This document shows positions 44,332-52,369 of a DNA stretch of 64,000 bases, piece by piece (positions within the stretch are counted from its first letter, which is position 1; every line of letters begins with the position of its first letter). This DNA is from Mesorhizobium ciceri WSM4083 (lineage in GTDB: Bacteria > Pseudomonadota > Alphaproteobacteria > Rhizobiales > Rhizobiaceae). Under the pieces are notes generated by a model. That model saw only the letters and a list, made by a program, of their open reading frames with translations. It did not search any database and was not told where the DNA came from. The stretch covers positions 62,190-126,189 of the forward strand of contig NZ_JAFG01000005.1 in the NCBI RefSeq assembly GCF_000519305.1. Direction: 5' to 3'. The position numbers were made by a program, and so were the translations under genes.

Positions 44332-44658
44332 TCACTCTTCGGTCGCCGGCTTGAACTTCCGCACGATCATCTCGAACAGGATATCTGAGATCCACATCGC
44401 GGAAACGCCGATCAAGAACGCCGCCGCAAGCGTCGTGGTGTCGTCGGCGGGATCGGGGATCGGCAGTCCTGTCGCTTTGAAATACGACACCACTGGCAAT
44501 GTGAGGTAGGCCGCCGCCAGCGCGCCACAGACAGGCGAGGCCACCATCTCGCGCAGCTTGTACCGATGTCGTGACAGCGCCCGCAGAATGCCACCGGAGA
44601 GCCCGGCAACAAGCACGGGTGCCTTGATCCCCAGGAGGTCCAAGAAATCGTGCATCAT
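44332..44658 (-). CDS. Putative holin
   Basis: 108-aa membrane protein with hydrophobic segments near residues 11-28, 41-66 and 77-98, charged ends (last residues FKPATEE), and position at the end of the lysis cassette. Holins have this small, two- or three-pass form. Start choices (ATG 44658 or 44655) overlap the o-spanin stop. The 66-aa protein at 45114 is the competing holin candidate. Confidence 0.6.
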   Translation of the reverse strand: MMHDFLDLLGIKAPVLVAGLSGGILRALSRHRYKLREMVASPVCGALAAAYLTLPVVSYFKATGLPIPDPADDTTTLAAAFLIGVSAMWISDILFEMIVRKFKPATEE

Positions 44659-44864
44659 GGCTTCCATCCACACCAATCAGCGCCCTTGGCGTTGAACGAG
44701 TTCAAGTCGTCGAGTTCGGCTCGGGTCATTACCTGAACGACGGCCAGCGACGGCCGGCGGGGCGTGTTGTGCTCGCACCAGACCTTGCGAGGGTCTTCGA
44801 CTGGGGCCGCCGTTACGCATGCGGACAGAAGCATGAGAGCCGGAACCATCAGCGCTTTGCCCAT
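44655..44864 (-). CDS. Putative o-spanin (Rz1-like lipoprotein)
   Basis: 69-aa lipoprotein candidate: MGKALMVPALMLLSACVTAAPVEDP has a lipobox (LLSAC) that would be acylated at Cys15. The short periplasmic part contains two Cys. The gene overlaps the end of the i-spanin candidate by 16 bases, an Rz/Rz1-type nesting, though shallower than in lambda. The outer-membrane subunit of a spanin complex fuses the membranes in the last step of lysis. Confidence 0.68.
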   Translation of the reverse strand: MGKALMVPALMLLSACVTAAPVEDPRKVWCEHNTPRRPSLAVVQVMTRAELDDLNSFNAKGADWCGWKP

Positions 44865-45121
44865 TTGGTGGCCTCCGCTCGGGCTTGGTCGTCTGTCATG
44901 CCAGCGGCTTGCCGTTCGGCCGCTGTTGCCTCCCGGTTCATCTCGAGACTGTCCTGGGCGGCGGCGAGGTCTCTGGCCGCCTGCTTGGCCTTGTCTTGTT
45001 TGGCGCGGCGAATCCCACCGGCAACGAACAGGCTGACGCCACCGACGACAGCCGAGAGAATGGCCATGATGACCTTGTTGCCGATCACGGCACTGAACAG
45101 CCACACCAGCTGCTCAGACAT
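44849..45121 (-). CDS. Putative i-spanin (Rz-like)
   Basis: 90-aa protein with one N-terminal membrane helix (LFSAVIGNKVIMAILSAVVGGVSLFVAG) followed by a charged, coiled-coil periplasmic domain (IRRAKQDKAKQAARDLAAAQDSLEMNREATAAER). This is the defining topology of i-spanins. The start ATG 45121 overlaps the stop of the preceding small gene (8 bases). Confidence 0.68.
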   Translation of the reverse strand: MSEQLVWLFSAVIGNKVIMAILSAVVGGVSLFVAGGIRRAKQDKAKQAARDLAAAQDSLEMNREATAAERQAAGMTDDQARAEATKWAKR

Positions 45122-45314
45122 TGGGCTTGTCCTTGACGTAGTAGCCGACGAGTCCGCCAACGACATAAGGTAGCGGCTCCCAAATCGCGGGGTCGGCAAA
45201 GTCTGGGAAGTTGTGCACGACAAGTGCTTTCACGATGCCGGCGGCAGACGCCGACACCATGGCCGCTGTCAGCTTATTCGTTGGCAACGCGCTGGGCTGG
45301 CGAACCGTTCGCAT
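45114..45314 (-). CDS. Small membrane protein of lysis cassette (holin/antiholin candidate)
   Basis: 66-aa protein beginning MRTVRQPSALPTNKLTAAMVSASAAGIVKALVVHNFPDF, then PLPYVVGGLVGYYV. Two short hydrophobic segments (residues 15-31 and 47-60). AGGAAC precedes ATG 45314. It lies directly after the endolysin. In many phages the small membrane gene next to the endolysin is the holin. Confidence 0.6.
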   Translation of the reverse strand: MRTVRQPSALPTNKLTAAMVSASAAGIVKALVVHNFPDFADPAIWEPLPYVVGGLVGYYVKDKPNV

Positions 45315-45316
45315 GG

Positions 45317-46012
45317 TCAGTTCCTCTTGAAAATGGCGCCGACAACCGCGAACAGCAGGCGCCACAGCCAGTTGCGTTCGACGGTCTTCGTTTCCGCAGT
45401 CTGGGTTGGCTCGGGGTAGACGATCTGCGGCGAAGCTGGCGGAACGGGAGCGGGTAGAGGCGCCGATGGAGCGATGACGGGTTGAACCGCGGCTTTCCCC
45501 TGCCCTGCCAAAATGAGCGACTGAGTGCGGACCGACTTCACCCGATCACTCCAACCGCGCCCAAAAGTGGCCCATGTCGGGAGCCGCTTCAGGAAGCTCA
45601 GGCGGGCATCACAGAGCACATCGATGACGACGCCCGCCGGCTTGCCGTTTGTGGCGGCGATGGTCGCTGGGCCTATGCGCCCGTCCTGCACCACACCGAC
45701 AACAGCCTGAAGGTACTTCGCTGCCCGTGACGGGCCGGAATTTACCGCGAAGTCAAAGACGGCATAATCCACCCCATCAGGCAGTTCAGCGCCAAGCACC
45801 GCGTCCCAATAGAACCGGCGATAGACCGTCGCCACCTGGGCGTCGGTGATCTTGCGTAGATCCGCCTTTGTCGCGTTGGCCCTCACGTAGCGGCGGAAAT
45901 TGGTGAGCGTCACGCCCTTCATGGTGGCGCCGCCGGGATCAGCCGGATTGTCCGACCAACCACCCTCCGATTTCAAAACGAGCGCGAGCGCGCGGGCGAA
46001 ATTGCGGTCCAC
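45317..46012 (-). CDS. Endolysin, GH108 muramidase with C-terminal hydrophobic tail
   Basis: 231-aa lysozyme of glycoside hydrolase family 108. The catalytic Glu is E16 in LKSEGGWSDNPADPGGATMKGVT, a near-perfect family motif; FDFAVNSGPSRAAKYLQAVVG is the second signature. After the roughly 170-residue catalytic part comes a Pro-rich linker (residues 180-205) and then WLWRLLFAVVGAIF near the end, a hydrophobic segment that could tether the enzyme to the membrane. This resembles a reversed signal-anchor arrangement. Confidence 0.88.
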   Translation of the reverse strand: MDRNFARALALVLKSEGGWSDNPADPGGATMKGVTLTNFRRYVRANATKADLRKITDAQVATVYRRFYWDAVLGAELPDGVDYAVFDFAVNSGPSRAAKYLQAVVGVVQDGRIGPATIAATNGKPAGVVIDVLCDARLSFLKRLPTWATFGRGWSDRVKSVRTQSLILAGQGKAAVQPVIAPSAPLPAPVPPASPQIVYPEPTQTAETKTVERNWLWRLLFAVVGAIFKRN

Positions 46013-46014
46013 GG

Positions 46015-47226
46015 CTATGCCCTCCAGAACTTGACACGGGTGTAGACTTCAGTGCCGCCGAACCCAGCGGCGTCACCAAAGCCGTCGCTGCCTCGGCTGA
46101 CCCCTACCCGATGCTCCAGCCGATAGACATGGCCGGCGACAACCGGGGCTCCACCTGAGCTGAAAGACACCGCACCATCATCCGAATTGCTGCTTGCGGC
46201 GTATCCACTGACAGTGCCGGCGGTGATGTCGAAGAGGCGCGTTTGATGGTTGTTGTTGTCGTCTTGCGTAGCCGGGGCGGACCACTCGCACCACCCGTCC
46301 ACGCTGGGCGTAAAATTCGGGTCGGATAGGGTGACGAGGGACAGCGGGTCACGAACCTTCGTATTGAGCGTTCGGATAAGCCACGAACCGGATGCGCATG
46401 CCCCGCCGTTCGTGCCGGATGGCTTCTGATCTTCAATGACGACATCAGGAACGCCATTGCCGCCGCCCCATTCTGGAGCGGTCGCGCCGGCATTCATACG
46501 CAATGTCTGGCCAGCCGCTCCCTTGGCGAGCCTGGCCGGCAGCTTGGCGCCAGACAGGTAAAGGATATCGCCGGCTGCGGTCGATGCAGGCAGGGGCACA
46601 AAAATCTTGGTTGTGGCCCCGTCGCCAACGACAATTGCGTTGTCGTCAGTGTCCCACTGGATCCGCCCTTCTGTCGTCGGCGTGGGCGATGCACTCTGTT
46701 CAAGCACCAGAGCCGGCCCGGATATGGAGGTTCCTGCGGGGATAGTTACCGGCCCGCCGTTCGCCCGCTGATAGCCGACGCAAGCCCAGTTGCCGCTTCC
46801 CAGGGACCGGATCGTCATGACATCGCCGGCCGCCGTGGTGATGTTCGCCGCGCCAGGCAGGATCAGGCTGGTTGCGTTGTGGGTCAGCGTGAGAATGCCC
46901 GCGAAGGTCAGAACGCGCTCGGCGCCAGCCGCCACGGTGCCGAAGGCGGTGATCGCGACGGTTCCGGTGACCGTGACTGCGACACCCGTCGCATTGGCGA
47001 GATTGACGGTTGCCGCCGATGCCATGCTGGTGCCGGCGGCGTTGAAATTGTCGCTGCCGCCTACGGCCGTCGTGGCGCCCGAACCGCCAGCCGTCAGTGG
47101 CCTTGCCGCGTTGGCATCAGCAACAAGATCGGCGACAAGCGCGTTGTATTTCGCGCTTTCGATGGTGGTGTTTGGTGTTCCAGCGGTCCCCGGAGGGGCC
47201 GAATATACTCCACCAGCGCGCGGCAT
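46015..47226 (-). CDS. Tail fibre/receptor-binding-type protein
   Basis: 403-aa beta-rich protein (Gly, Ala, Thr and Ser dominated). The middle has fibre-like repeats of hydrophobic and Thr residues (ATGVAVTVTGTVAITAFGTVAAGAERVLTFAGILTL), and the C-terminal 130 residues (DVVIEDQKPSGTNGGACASGSWLIRTLNTKVRDPLS...) resemble receptor-binding tips of phage fibres. Located ahead of the endolysin. A copy of the 20-bp element lies 45-64 bases upstream. The phage thus carries two separate fibre genes. Confidence 0.72.
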   Translation of the reverse strand: MPRAGGVYSAPPGTAGTPNTTIESAKYNALVADLVADANAARPLTAGGSGATTAVGGSDNFNAAGTSMASAATVNLANATGVAVTVTGTVAITAFGTVAAGAERVLTFAGILTLTHNATSLILPGAANITTAAGDVMTIRSLGSGNWACVGYQRANGGPVTIPAGTSISGPALVLEQSASPTPTTEGRIQWDTDDNAIVVGDGATTKIFVPLPASTAAGDILYLSGAKLPARLAKGAAGQTLRMNAGATAPEWGGGNGVPDVVIEDQKPSGTNGGACASGSWLIRTLNTKVRDPLSLVTLSDPNFTPSVDGWCEWSAPATQDDNNNHQTRLFDITAGTVSGYAASSNSDDGAVSFSSGGAPVVAGHVYRLEHRVGVSRGSDGFGDAAGFGGTEVYTRVKFWRA

Positions 47227-47270
47227 AGCTGCTCCAATCTAACGATCGAGGCATGATCGCCGCCGGGGGC

Positions 47271-47290
47271 GCGAAATGATAAGCCGCTTG
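47271..47290 (-). promoter_or_regulatory. Conserved 20-bp element, copy 3 (fibre-lysis module)
   Basis: Plus-strand reading GCGAAATGATAAGCCGCTTG, in the gap between the fibre gene (minus) and the exported moron pair (plus). Same consensus as at 38292 and 42911. Confidence 0.68.
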
Positions 47291-47364
47291 TGGATAGTGA
47301 GCTTGATGCTAGGTTGCCAAATATTCAACCCGGCTCGAACTTGGGAATATTGGGGGACGCCACT

Positions 47365-47724
47365 TTGATCCGCATTTTGGTCACACTCGCCGCAGGAGTT
47401 TGCTTCGCATCTTCGGCTTCGGCCGGGCAGGACAACATCCACTTCCTGGCCGGGATGCCCGATGCCAAGTTAAACTTGGCCGCTAAAATGGCAGGCAACC
47501 TCAACGGCGTTATGCAACGGTGCCGGCTGAGACCTACAGAAGATGGGAAAGCTATCATTGCTGTCCCTGTGCTTTTGTACGACGGGATAGAAAAACACCT
47601 GACGCCTAATCCTCCTAAGTTCAAGAAGGCCATTCGCACATATGAAAGAGCTTACGCCATGGCGGTCCAAAGAGCGGGAAATTGCCAGACGGAGAAGGCC
47701 AAATACCCAGGTCTTTACCGGTAG
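47365..47724 (+). CDS. Moron: exported protein, unknown
   Basis: 119-aa protein from TTG 47365, chosen because GGGGGA lies just upstream and the frame then begins with a signal peptide (IRILVTLAAGVCFASSASA). The mature part (KLNLAAKMAGNLNGVMQRCRLRPTEDGKAI ... RTYERAYAMAVQRAGNCQTEKAKYPG) is helical with two Cys. It is followed after 3 bases by a second exported protein. Confidence 0.6.
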   Translation: MIRILVTLAAGVCFASSASAGQDNIHFLAGMPDAKLNLAAKMAGNLNGVMQRCRLRPTEDGKAIIAVPVLLYDGIEKHLTPNPPKFKKAIRTYERAYAMAVQRAGNCQTEKAKYPGLYR

Positions 47725-47727
47725 AGA

Positions 47728-48291
47728 ATGCGTATGAACCGCATATTGGTATTGGGCAGGATTTCCAGAACGCTTGTGATTGGTGCTCTTTGTGCCTGGC
47801 TCCCATCAACGGCTGAGGCGAGTTCCGGTTCTAAGGTTTTTCCCGAGGAATGTGCCCCTCTGAGGCAAGCAAACGAGTGGGTAAGTAATGCTCCATCGCT
47901 TCAAATGACATCTCAGTTTCAAAGATTTGGCGAAGAGCCGCAGTTGGCCATTGAGGAGTTAGTCTACACTTCGGATACGGTGTATACGCGAGATCATCCC
48001 TTCCGGCCTTGGCGCGCTCAAAAGCGACCTCTGACAAAGATGGACGCCGGATCGCTGGAACCTGACAATTGTCGTCGCCTTTACGAAGCCACGCTTGATG
48101 GGGCCAGAACCGTTGTCTTCCAATATGACAAGACCCTTGAGAAGGAAAAGCAGTGGTATCGCTGTAATATCTGGATCGAGACCCCAAATTATAGACCCCT
48201 CAAAGCGATCTGCGAGGGTCCATTTGAATGGACAAGACGCTGGTTCTATCGGTCTGACATTTCGGTTCCAATCGTGAACACCGATTTTTAG
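47728..48291 (+). CDS. Moron: exported protein, unknown
   Basis: 187-aa protein with signal peptide (RTLVIGALCAWLPSTAEASS) and a beta-rich mature domain with Cys pairs (FPEECAPLRQ, PDNCRRLYEA, WYRCNIWIE, KAICEGPF). Its stop overlaps the convergent terminase stop by 4 bases. Together with the preceding gene it could modify the lysogen's envelope (lysogenic conversion or receptor masking). No family recognised. Confidence 0.65.
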   Translation: MRMNRILVLGRISRTLVIGALCAWLPSTAEASSGSKVFPEECAPLRQANEWVSNAPSLQMTSQFQRFGEEPQLAIEELVYTSDTVYTRDHPFRPWRAQKRPLTKMDAGSLEPDNCRRLYEATLDGARTVVFQYDKTLEKEKQWYRCNIWIETPNYRPLKAICEGPFEWTRRWFYRSDISVPIVNTDF

Positions 48292-49712
48292 CGACTGTTC
48301 CGCCGCCGCCTCACCATCGCATCAACCGCCTCTTTGACCGTCTGGCCGCTGCGGATTGAGCCGTCTGGCATCGCCTGATAGGCGCCCTTGTCGCCTTCTG
48401 GCTTTACCACCGCAACGATTGCCTCACGCCATGCGAGGCCCAGATATCGGAACGCGGACGCGTAGTGTTCTGCCCAGTTCTTTACCGGCACGTCTCGGAA
48501 GCATTTCTTGTCGTCATCCCACTCGCGCCGGAAAGCCTTCAGGCCCTCGATGCCGTCCGCCACGCGCTCATTGTCAGCGAACCGGGCGAGCTTGATCGTC
48601 TGCCGGCCGGCGTTCACGCCATCTGCAAAGCTCGCAATGCCGACCATCTTCGGCTTGCGCCCATGGTCCTTCAGGGTTTGCAGCCGCGTGCGGGCCGTTC
48701 CCCACTGCGGGTGCAGGATATCGTGCGGAACGTAGTCGTTGCCCTTGTAGCCCTGGTCGTCGAGCCATTTGCACCAGTCGGCGAGGTCTTCGCTGTCGGG
48801 TAGGTAGAAATCGACGATGATGGGCGTACCGTCGATGACCTGAAAACACCAAATCGGATTGTTGGCCGCCTTGCCCAGATCCCAGACCGTATGAACCGGA
48901 TAGGCCGGATGGACCGTGATCGGCCGACCAATGCGACCGTCCCGCTCAGCCTTGGCGACTTCGGCGCCCCAATACGATCCGACCAGCGCGCCCGCGAACG
49001 AGCAATAGAATTCCTGGTCTATCAGGAGGTCCGCAATCTCCTTGCCGAACAGGCCGGTATAGATCACCCGCTGCTCTTCAATGTCCTCTTCCGAAATCGC
49101 CTGTGTCGCGTCAACGCCCAGGACTTCGGTGAACCAGCCGCGCGGGTTCGACAGCGGATCAAAGGCGTTGCCCTTTGTCGCGTCCAGCATGCCCTTGGCG
49201 TGGTTGTTGCCGCGTGGCGTGGTTATAAACGAAGCCCAGCCGCCATTCTCAGCCAGGATCGGCGACAGGTACGCCCACGCCGCCGGCTTCGCCAAGGCCC
49301 ATTCCGAAAAGGTGATTCCGACCGGTGGCGAACCAACCAGGCTGTTGAAGTTGTCGCTGCCAACAACCTGGAAAGTCGACCCGACCTTGAAGCGGACGAA
49401 CATTTCGTTGTCGTTCATGTTCTCGATTAGAGGCTCTGGGAAGGCCTCGAACAGCCGGCGCTTGCCCGAGTGCGGGTTGATCGCGTTCCAGATCGCCTTG
49501 CGCGCCTGGGCGGCCTCCGGCAGCATGTGCCAATACGTGCCGGGGCGCTCGTGCGCCGACACCGCATGCATGTTGAGGTTGATCTCGTCCTTGCCCGCGC
49601 GGCGATGCCAGAACAGGAGCTGGCGCTTACACCCCTGCTCCCATGTGTCCCAAGCCTTCTTCTGATACCAGCGAGGCCGCCAGCCGGCGTTAGGTAGCTG
49701 GATTGTCGGCAT
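48288..49712 (-). CDS. terL: Terminase large subunit
   Basis: 474-aa DNA-packaging motor. The ATPase half has a Walker A-like HRRAGKD (36-42), with the W-x-R aromatic start (WRPRWYQKKAWDTWEQGCKRQLLFWHRRAGKD), and Walker B ITFSEWAL (133-140). The nuclease half has VWDLGKAANNPIWCFQVIDGTP, with the metal-binding Asp, and later Asp residues (YVPHDILHPQWGT). It overlaps the small subunit gene by 23 bases. The fold and order are standard for headful or cos packaging; the type cannot be told. Confidence 0.9.
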   Translation of the reverse strand: MPTIQLPNAGWRPRWYQKKAWDTWEQGCKRQLLFWHRRAGKDEINLNMHAVSAHERPGTYWHMLPEAAQARKAIWNAINPHSGKRRLFEAFPEPLIENMNDNEMFVRFKVGSTFQVVGSDNFNSLVGSPPVGITFSEWALAKPAAWAYLSPILAENGGWASFITTPRGNNHAKGMLDATKGNAFDPLSNPRGWFTEVLGVDATQAISEEDIEEQRVIYTGLFGKEIADLLIDQEFYCSFAGALVGSYWGAEVAKAERDGRIGRPITVHPAYPVHTVWDLGKAANNPIWCFQVIDGTPIIVDFYLPDSEDLADWCKWLDDQGYKGNDYVPHDILHPQWGTARTRLQTLKDHGRKPKMVGIASFADGVNAGRQTIKLARFADNERVADGIEGLKAFRREWDDDKKCFRDVPVKNWAEHYASAFRYLGLAWREAIVAVVKPEGDKGAYQAMPDGSIRSGQTVKEAVDAMVRRRRNSR

Positions 49713-50166
49713 TCGCCTGTGCTTCCTGATCCGCCAGCTTCAGCACCTGAACCACCAGCGGGCCGCCCTCGCCGTCTGTCAGCGCCACCTTGGCGCCGTA
49801 CTTCTTCGGACGCATGCGCTCCGCAATCCATTTGCGCGTGTCGATGCGCAGCCGCGAGCGCTGGATGTTCTCGCTGTTGAGCTGTTCGGTGGTCGTTCCG
49901 TCGCCGTTGACCTTGGTCATGTAGTCGTTGCTGCTGTCGTCGGCGATATCCGGCATTTCGTCGACGTGGGTGTCTGCCTGGAGTTCCCGCGCGCGCGCGT
50001 ACTGGTCAAAAAACGCCGCGCGGGCCGGATTGAGCAGCCAATTGAAGACAGTCGCTTTCGACGGCATGTCGTCGGCTTCACAGATCGAGCGCAGACTGTT
50101 CCCCTCTGCCAAGCTCTGGCAAATGGTGTCGGCTATCTCCTGGGTGAATTCACTTGGCCGCGCCAT
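49690..50166 (-). CDS. terS: Terminase small subunit
   Basis: 158-aa DNA-recognition subunit. A helix-turn-helix is present near the N-terminus (QEIADTICQSLAEGNSLRSICEADDMPSKATVFNWLLN). A central helical region and the IQRSRLRIDTRKWIAERMRPKKYGAK motif follow; that segment is the hallmark of the family. Overlaps both neighbours. Confidence 0.88.
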   Translation of the reverse strand: MARPSEFTQEIADTICQSLAEGNSLRSICEADDMPSKATVFNWLLNPARAAFFDQYARARELQADTHVDEMPDIADDSSNDYMTKVNGDGTTTEQLNSENIQRSRLRIDTRKWIAERMRPKKYGAKVALTDGEGGPLVVQVLKLADQEAQANADNPAT

Positions 50167-50560
50167 TGCCCGACTCCTTCAACCTGATCTGCACAAGCCG
50201 GACATTGATGCCGAGCTGTTTTGAAATCTGTCGGGCTGACATGCCCAGCGCCTTCATGTCGTTGATCGCTTTCCGCCTTTGGAGGGCGAGTAGCCGGCCC
50301 CGGTGTTTGAAGGGCCGCTTTGCCCTGACGTCACCCTTGTCTCGGGCTCGCTTCACGTACTGGACGACGGCACTGGGCGAAATGTCCAGACACTCGGCAA
50401 TAGTCTCGTAGGTCGCTAGCTCCTGGTACATGTCCAACGCCTTGTTGCGGCGCCGGGTCACGATGTCGACGGCCTTGCCCCCTTTTTTATTGAAGCTGCT
50501 GAAGGCGTAGAATGGCAGAGACGCGCGGCGTTCCGATCGATGTTTCTGCGCGTTGCTCAA
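50150..50560 (-). CDS. HTH phage regulator ahead of terminase
   Basis: 136-aa basic protein with two helix-turn-helix segments (YETIAECLDISPSAVVQYVKRARDKG and MSARQISKQLGINVRLVQIRLKES). It starts with TTG at 50560, immediately after the preceding stop, with GGAGA upstream. It overlaps terS by 17 bases. It may be a terminase accessory or an activator of late genes, a candidate reader of the three repeated elements. Confidence 0.62.
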   Translation of the reverse strand: MSNAQKHRSERRASLPFYAFSSFNKKGGKAVDIVTRRRNKALDMYQELATYETIAECLDISPSAVVQYVKRARDKGDVRAKRPFKHRGRLLALQRRKAINDMKALGMSARQISKQLGINVRLVQIRLKESGNGAAK

Positions 50561-51628
50561 TTAGATCATCTCCGAAGTCAGCGGGTCGAACACACCGATC
50601 GGTGTCTCGATGCTTGCGAGCGTCGCTTCGGGGAAAAGCGCGTTGGCGAAATGCGAGCCTTCGAAGGATTCCGCCCGGAGCAGCAACTGATTGCCTTCCC
50701 GCTTGATCACAAGCGACTGGAACGGTGAGGCGCCTTCCTGAAACCAGCGGTCGAGCAGGTTCAGATTGTAAGTTCGGAGAAAGCTTTGCGCGGTGGCAAT
50801 GGTCGACGCCACATCCCGAAGCGACGACATCATCTTCAGCGCTTGGCCTCCGCGCGCCAGAATCTCGATTGCAGCGTCTTCGTCGTCGCTGCCTGGTTCC
50901 CAATTCGGGAGGGGAACCTCCATGCTGCTTATGAAGCTCTTCGCTTCCCGCAGGACGTTTTGAGGTGCGAAAGTCTTCTTCAGGAACAGGTAGCCATCGA
51001 CACGGCCCAGCACTATGTCGTCAATGATCAACTGGCCTTTTTGGTCGCGTAGCCCGGTGTCGCGCCGGACGATCAAATCGCCTTGTCGCTTGGCCAGGTC
51101 GACATAGAGGAAGCCCGAGAAGCCGGGGGCCTGGGTGTCGATTTGCTCCCGGACGAAATGCAGGGCTGCCGCAACCGGCATCGCGCTTTCGATGAAATGT
51201 AGCAGCAATTCCCTCCGGTCGACCAGTCCAGCCCATACGGCGACGAGCTGACGGCAGCGTGCCTCTACCTTGAACCGCTCTTCAGCCTCGGCATACAACT
51301 CGCCGAAATGCTTGGACGCGCAGTTGTGCCCTATGAAACGCACCGCTAGCTCTTCAGGGAAATAGGCCATGCGCCCTACCTTAAATTGCGGGCTTGTCGG
51401 CGAGCAGATTGGGCAAGGCACCCATTCCTGTCCTTCGCGCCGCAGGATCGGAACCTTGATTTCCCCCGAGAGCAGCACGACCTTGCCATCCTTTGGCGGG
51501 TGCGTGGTTGAAACGTTCGGAAACGTTTCAGGGTAACCAGTTTCGTTGATGTGACCCAGCCATGTGGAGACGAAGACGTCGTCCGGCTGGATCGGGAATG
51601 CTGGAAAGGAAACAAGTGCTTTCGTCAT
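50561..51628 (-). CDS. Hypothetical phage protein with Cys/His cluster
   Basis: 355-aa protein. CPICSPTSPQFKVGRM and FIGHNCASKHFGEL near residues 71-108 form a likely zinc site (Cys-x2-Cys, His-x-x-Cys-x3-His-like). AAAGGTG precedes the ATG. The rest has mixed alpha/beta character with no recognised domain. It is first in the run of genes leading to the terminase. Confidence 0.62.
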   Translation of the reverse strand: MTKALVSFPAFPIQPDDVFVSTWLGHINETGYPETFPNVSTTHPPKDGKVVLLSGEIKVPILRREGQEWVPCPICSPTSPQFKVGRMAYFPEELAVRFIGHNCASKHFGELYAEAEERFKVEARCRQLVAVWAGLVDRRELLLHFIESAMPVAAALHFVREQIDTQAPGFSGFLYVDLAKRQGDLIVRRDTGLRDQKGQLIIDDIVLGRVDGYLFLKKTFAPQNVLREAKSFISSMEVPLPNWEPGSDDEDAAIEILARGGQALKMMSSLRDVASTIATAQSFLRTYNLNLLDRWFQEGASPFQSLVIKREGNQLLLRAESFEGSHFANALFPEATLASIETPIGVFDPLTSEMI

Positions 51629-51715
51629 TGAGGCACACCTTTCGAGGCTAGGTAGTCTTCGATGTTCACATGCCGGACAGGCGACGCCGGGCCGAACGTT
51701 CCGAGTTGAGACGTG

Positions 51716-52042
51716 TTAAAGGCCCGCTTGTCCGTTGATCTTCAGGCGGTTCTCAGCCTTGCGCTGCTTTTTCGCCTCCCGCTTTTCCTTGCGGCTGAGG
51801 TTCCCTGGAATTGCACCGGTATCCGCAAATTTCCGGATTGCTTTCGCCGGCCGTCGAGGCGCCGGTCCCGCAGAAAGGATCTTGGTGGATATCCAGTCAG
51901 CCCGCTTTTCTGCCGGGGATATGGGCGAGCCCTCCAGCCGATCAGCGGCCCGCCACGCTTCGGCATTCGTCGGGAATGGCCCCGCCAGTGTTGCCGCGCC
52001 GTCGACCACGACGAAGCCGTCTGCTGTCTCGATTACCGTCAT
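51716..52042 (-). CDS. Small hypothetical phage protein
   Basis: 108-aa protein. The first 40 residues (IETADGFVVVDGAATLAGPFPTNAEAWRAADRLEG) form a small beta-alpha unit, and the C-terminus is very basic (LSRKEKREAKKQRKAENRLK). Start overlaps the upstream stop (ATGA). Confidence 0.6.
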   Translation of the reverse strand: MTVIETADGFVVVDGAATLAGPFPTNAEAWRAADRLEGSPISPAEKRADWISTKILSAGPAPRRPAKAIRKFADTGAIPGNLSRKEKREAKKQRKAENRLKINGQAGL

Positions 52043-52293
52043 GCTGCGTCGCCCTCATTGCGACGCGCGGCGCGCCGTAGCTCTTCCTGCACGGCGTCCG
52101 AAAATGTCTGCACCTCTGTCCTAATCGCGGCTTCAGTCAATCCGGCCCTGGTCAGTTGCCCGACGACGCCCGCGACAGTCTGGCGCCAATAGTGGTCAGC
52201 CGCACGGCCCCGGCGATCTAGGAGTAACTCAGCCGTCCGCCGAATTTTTCCGACCCGGCGACGCATAGGGAAGCAGATTACAACGCACGGCAT
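52039..52293 (-). CDS. DUF6074-like protein
   Basis: 84-aa protein: PMRRRVGKIRRTAELLLDRRGRAADHYWRQTVAGVVGQLTRAGLTEAAIRTEVQTFSDAVQEELRR. This is the layout I associate with the DUF6074 family of rhizobial prophages and genomic islands (function unknown). GGAGGG precedes ATG 52293 by 7 bases, which rules out the longer frame from 52398. Confidence 0.7.
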   Translation of the reverse strand: MPCVVICFPMRRRVGKIRRTAELLLDRRGRAADHYWRQTVAGVVGQLTRAGLTEAAIRTEVQTFSDAVQEELRRAARRNEGDAA

Positions 52294-52369
52294 GGTGAAG
52301 CCCTCCAAGAATAGGAGTTCGTGCAGAAAAATTTTCTGGACGGAGCGTTTTTCTGGTGAAAGGGCATCA

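Noticed and set aside
45558..45580. CCCAAAAGTGGCCC match to the Rhizobiales palindrome inside the endolysin gene
   Set aside because: Only the core matches; the GCATG arms are missing and the sequence is coding, so it is chance.
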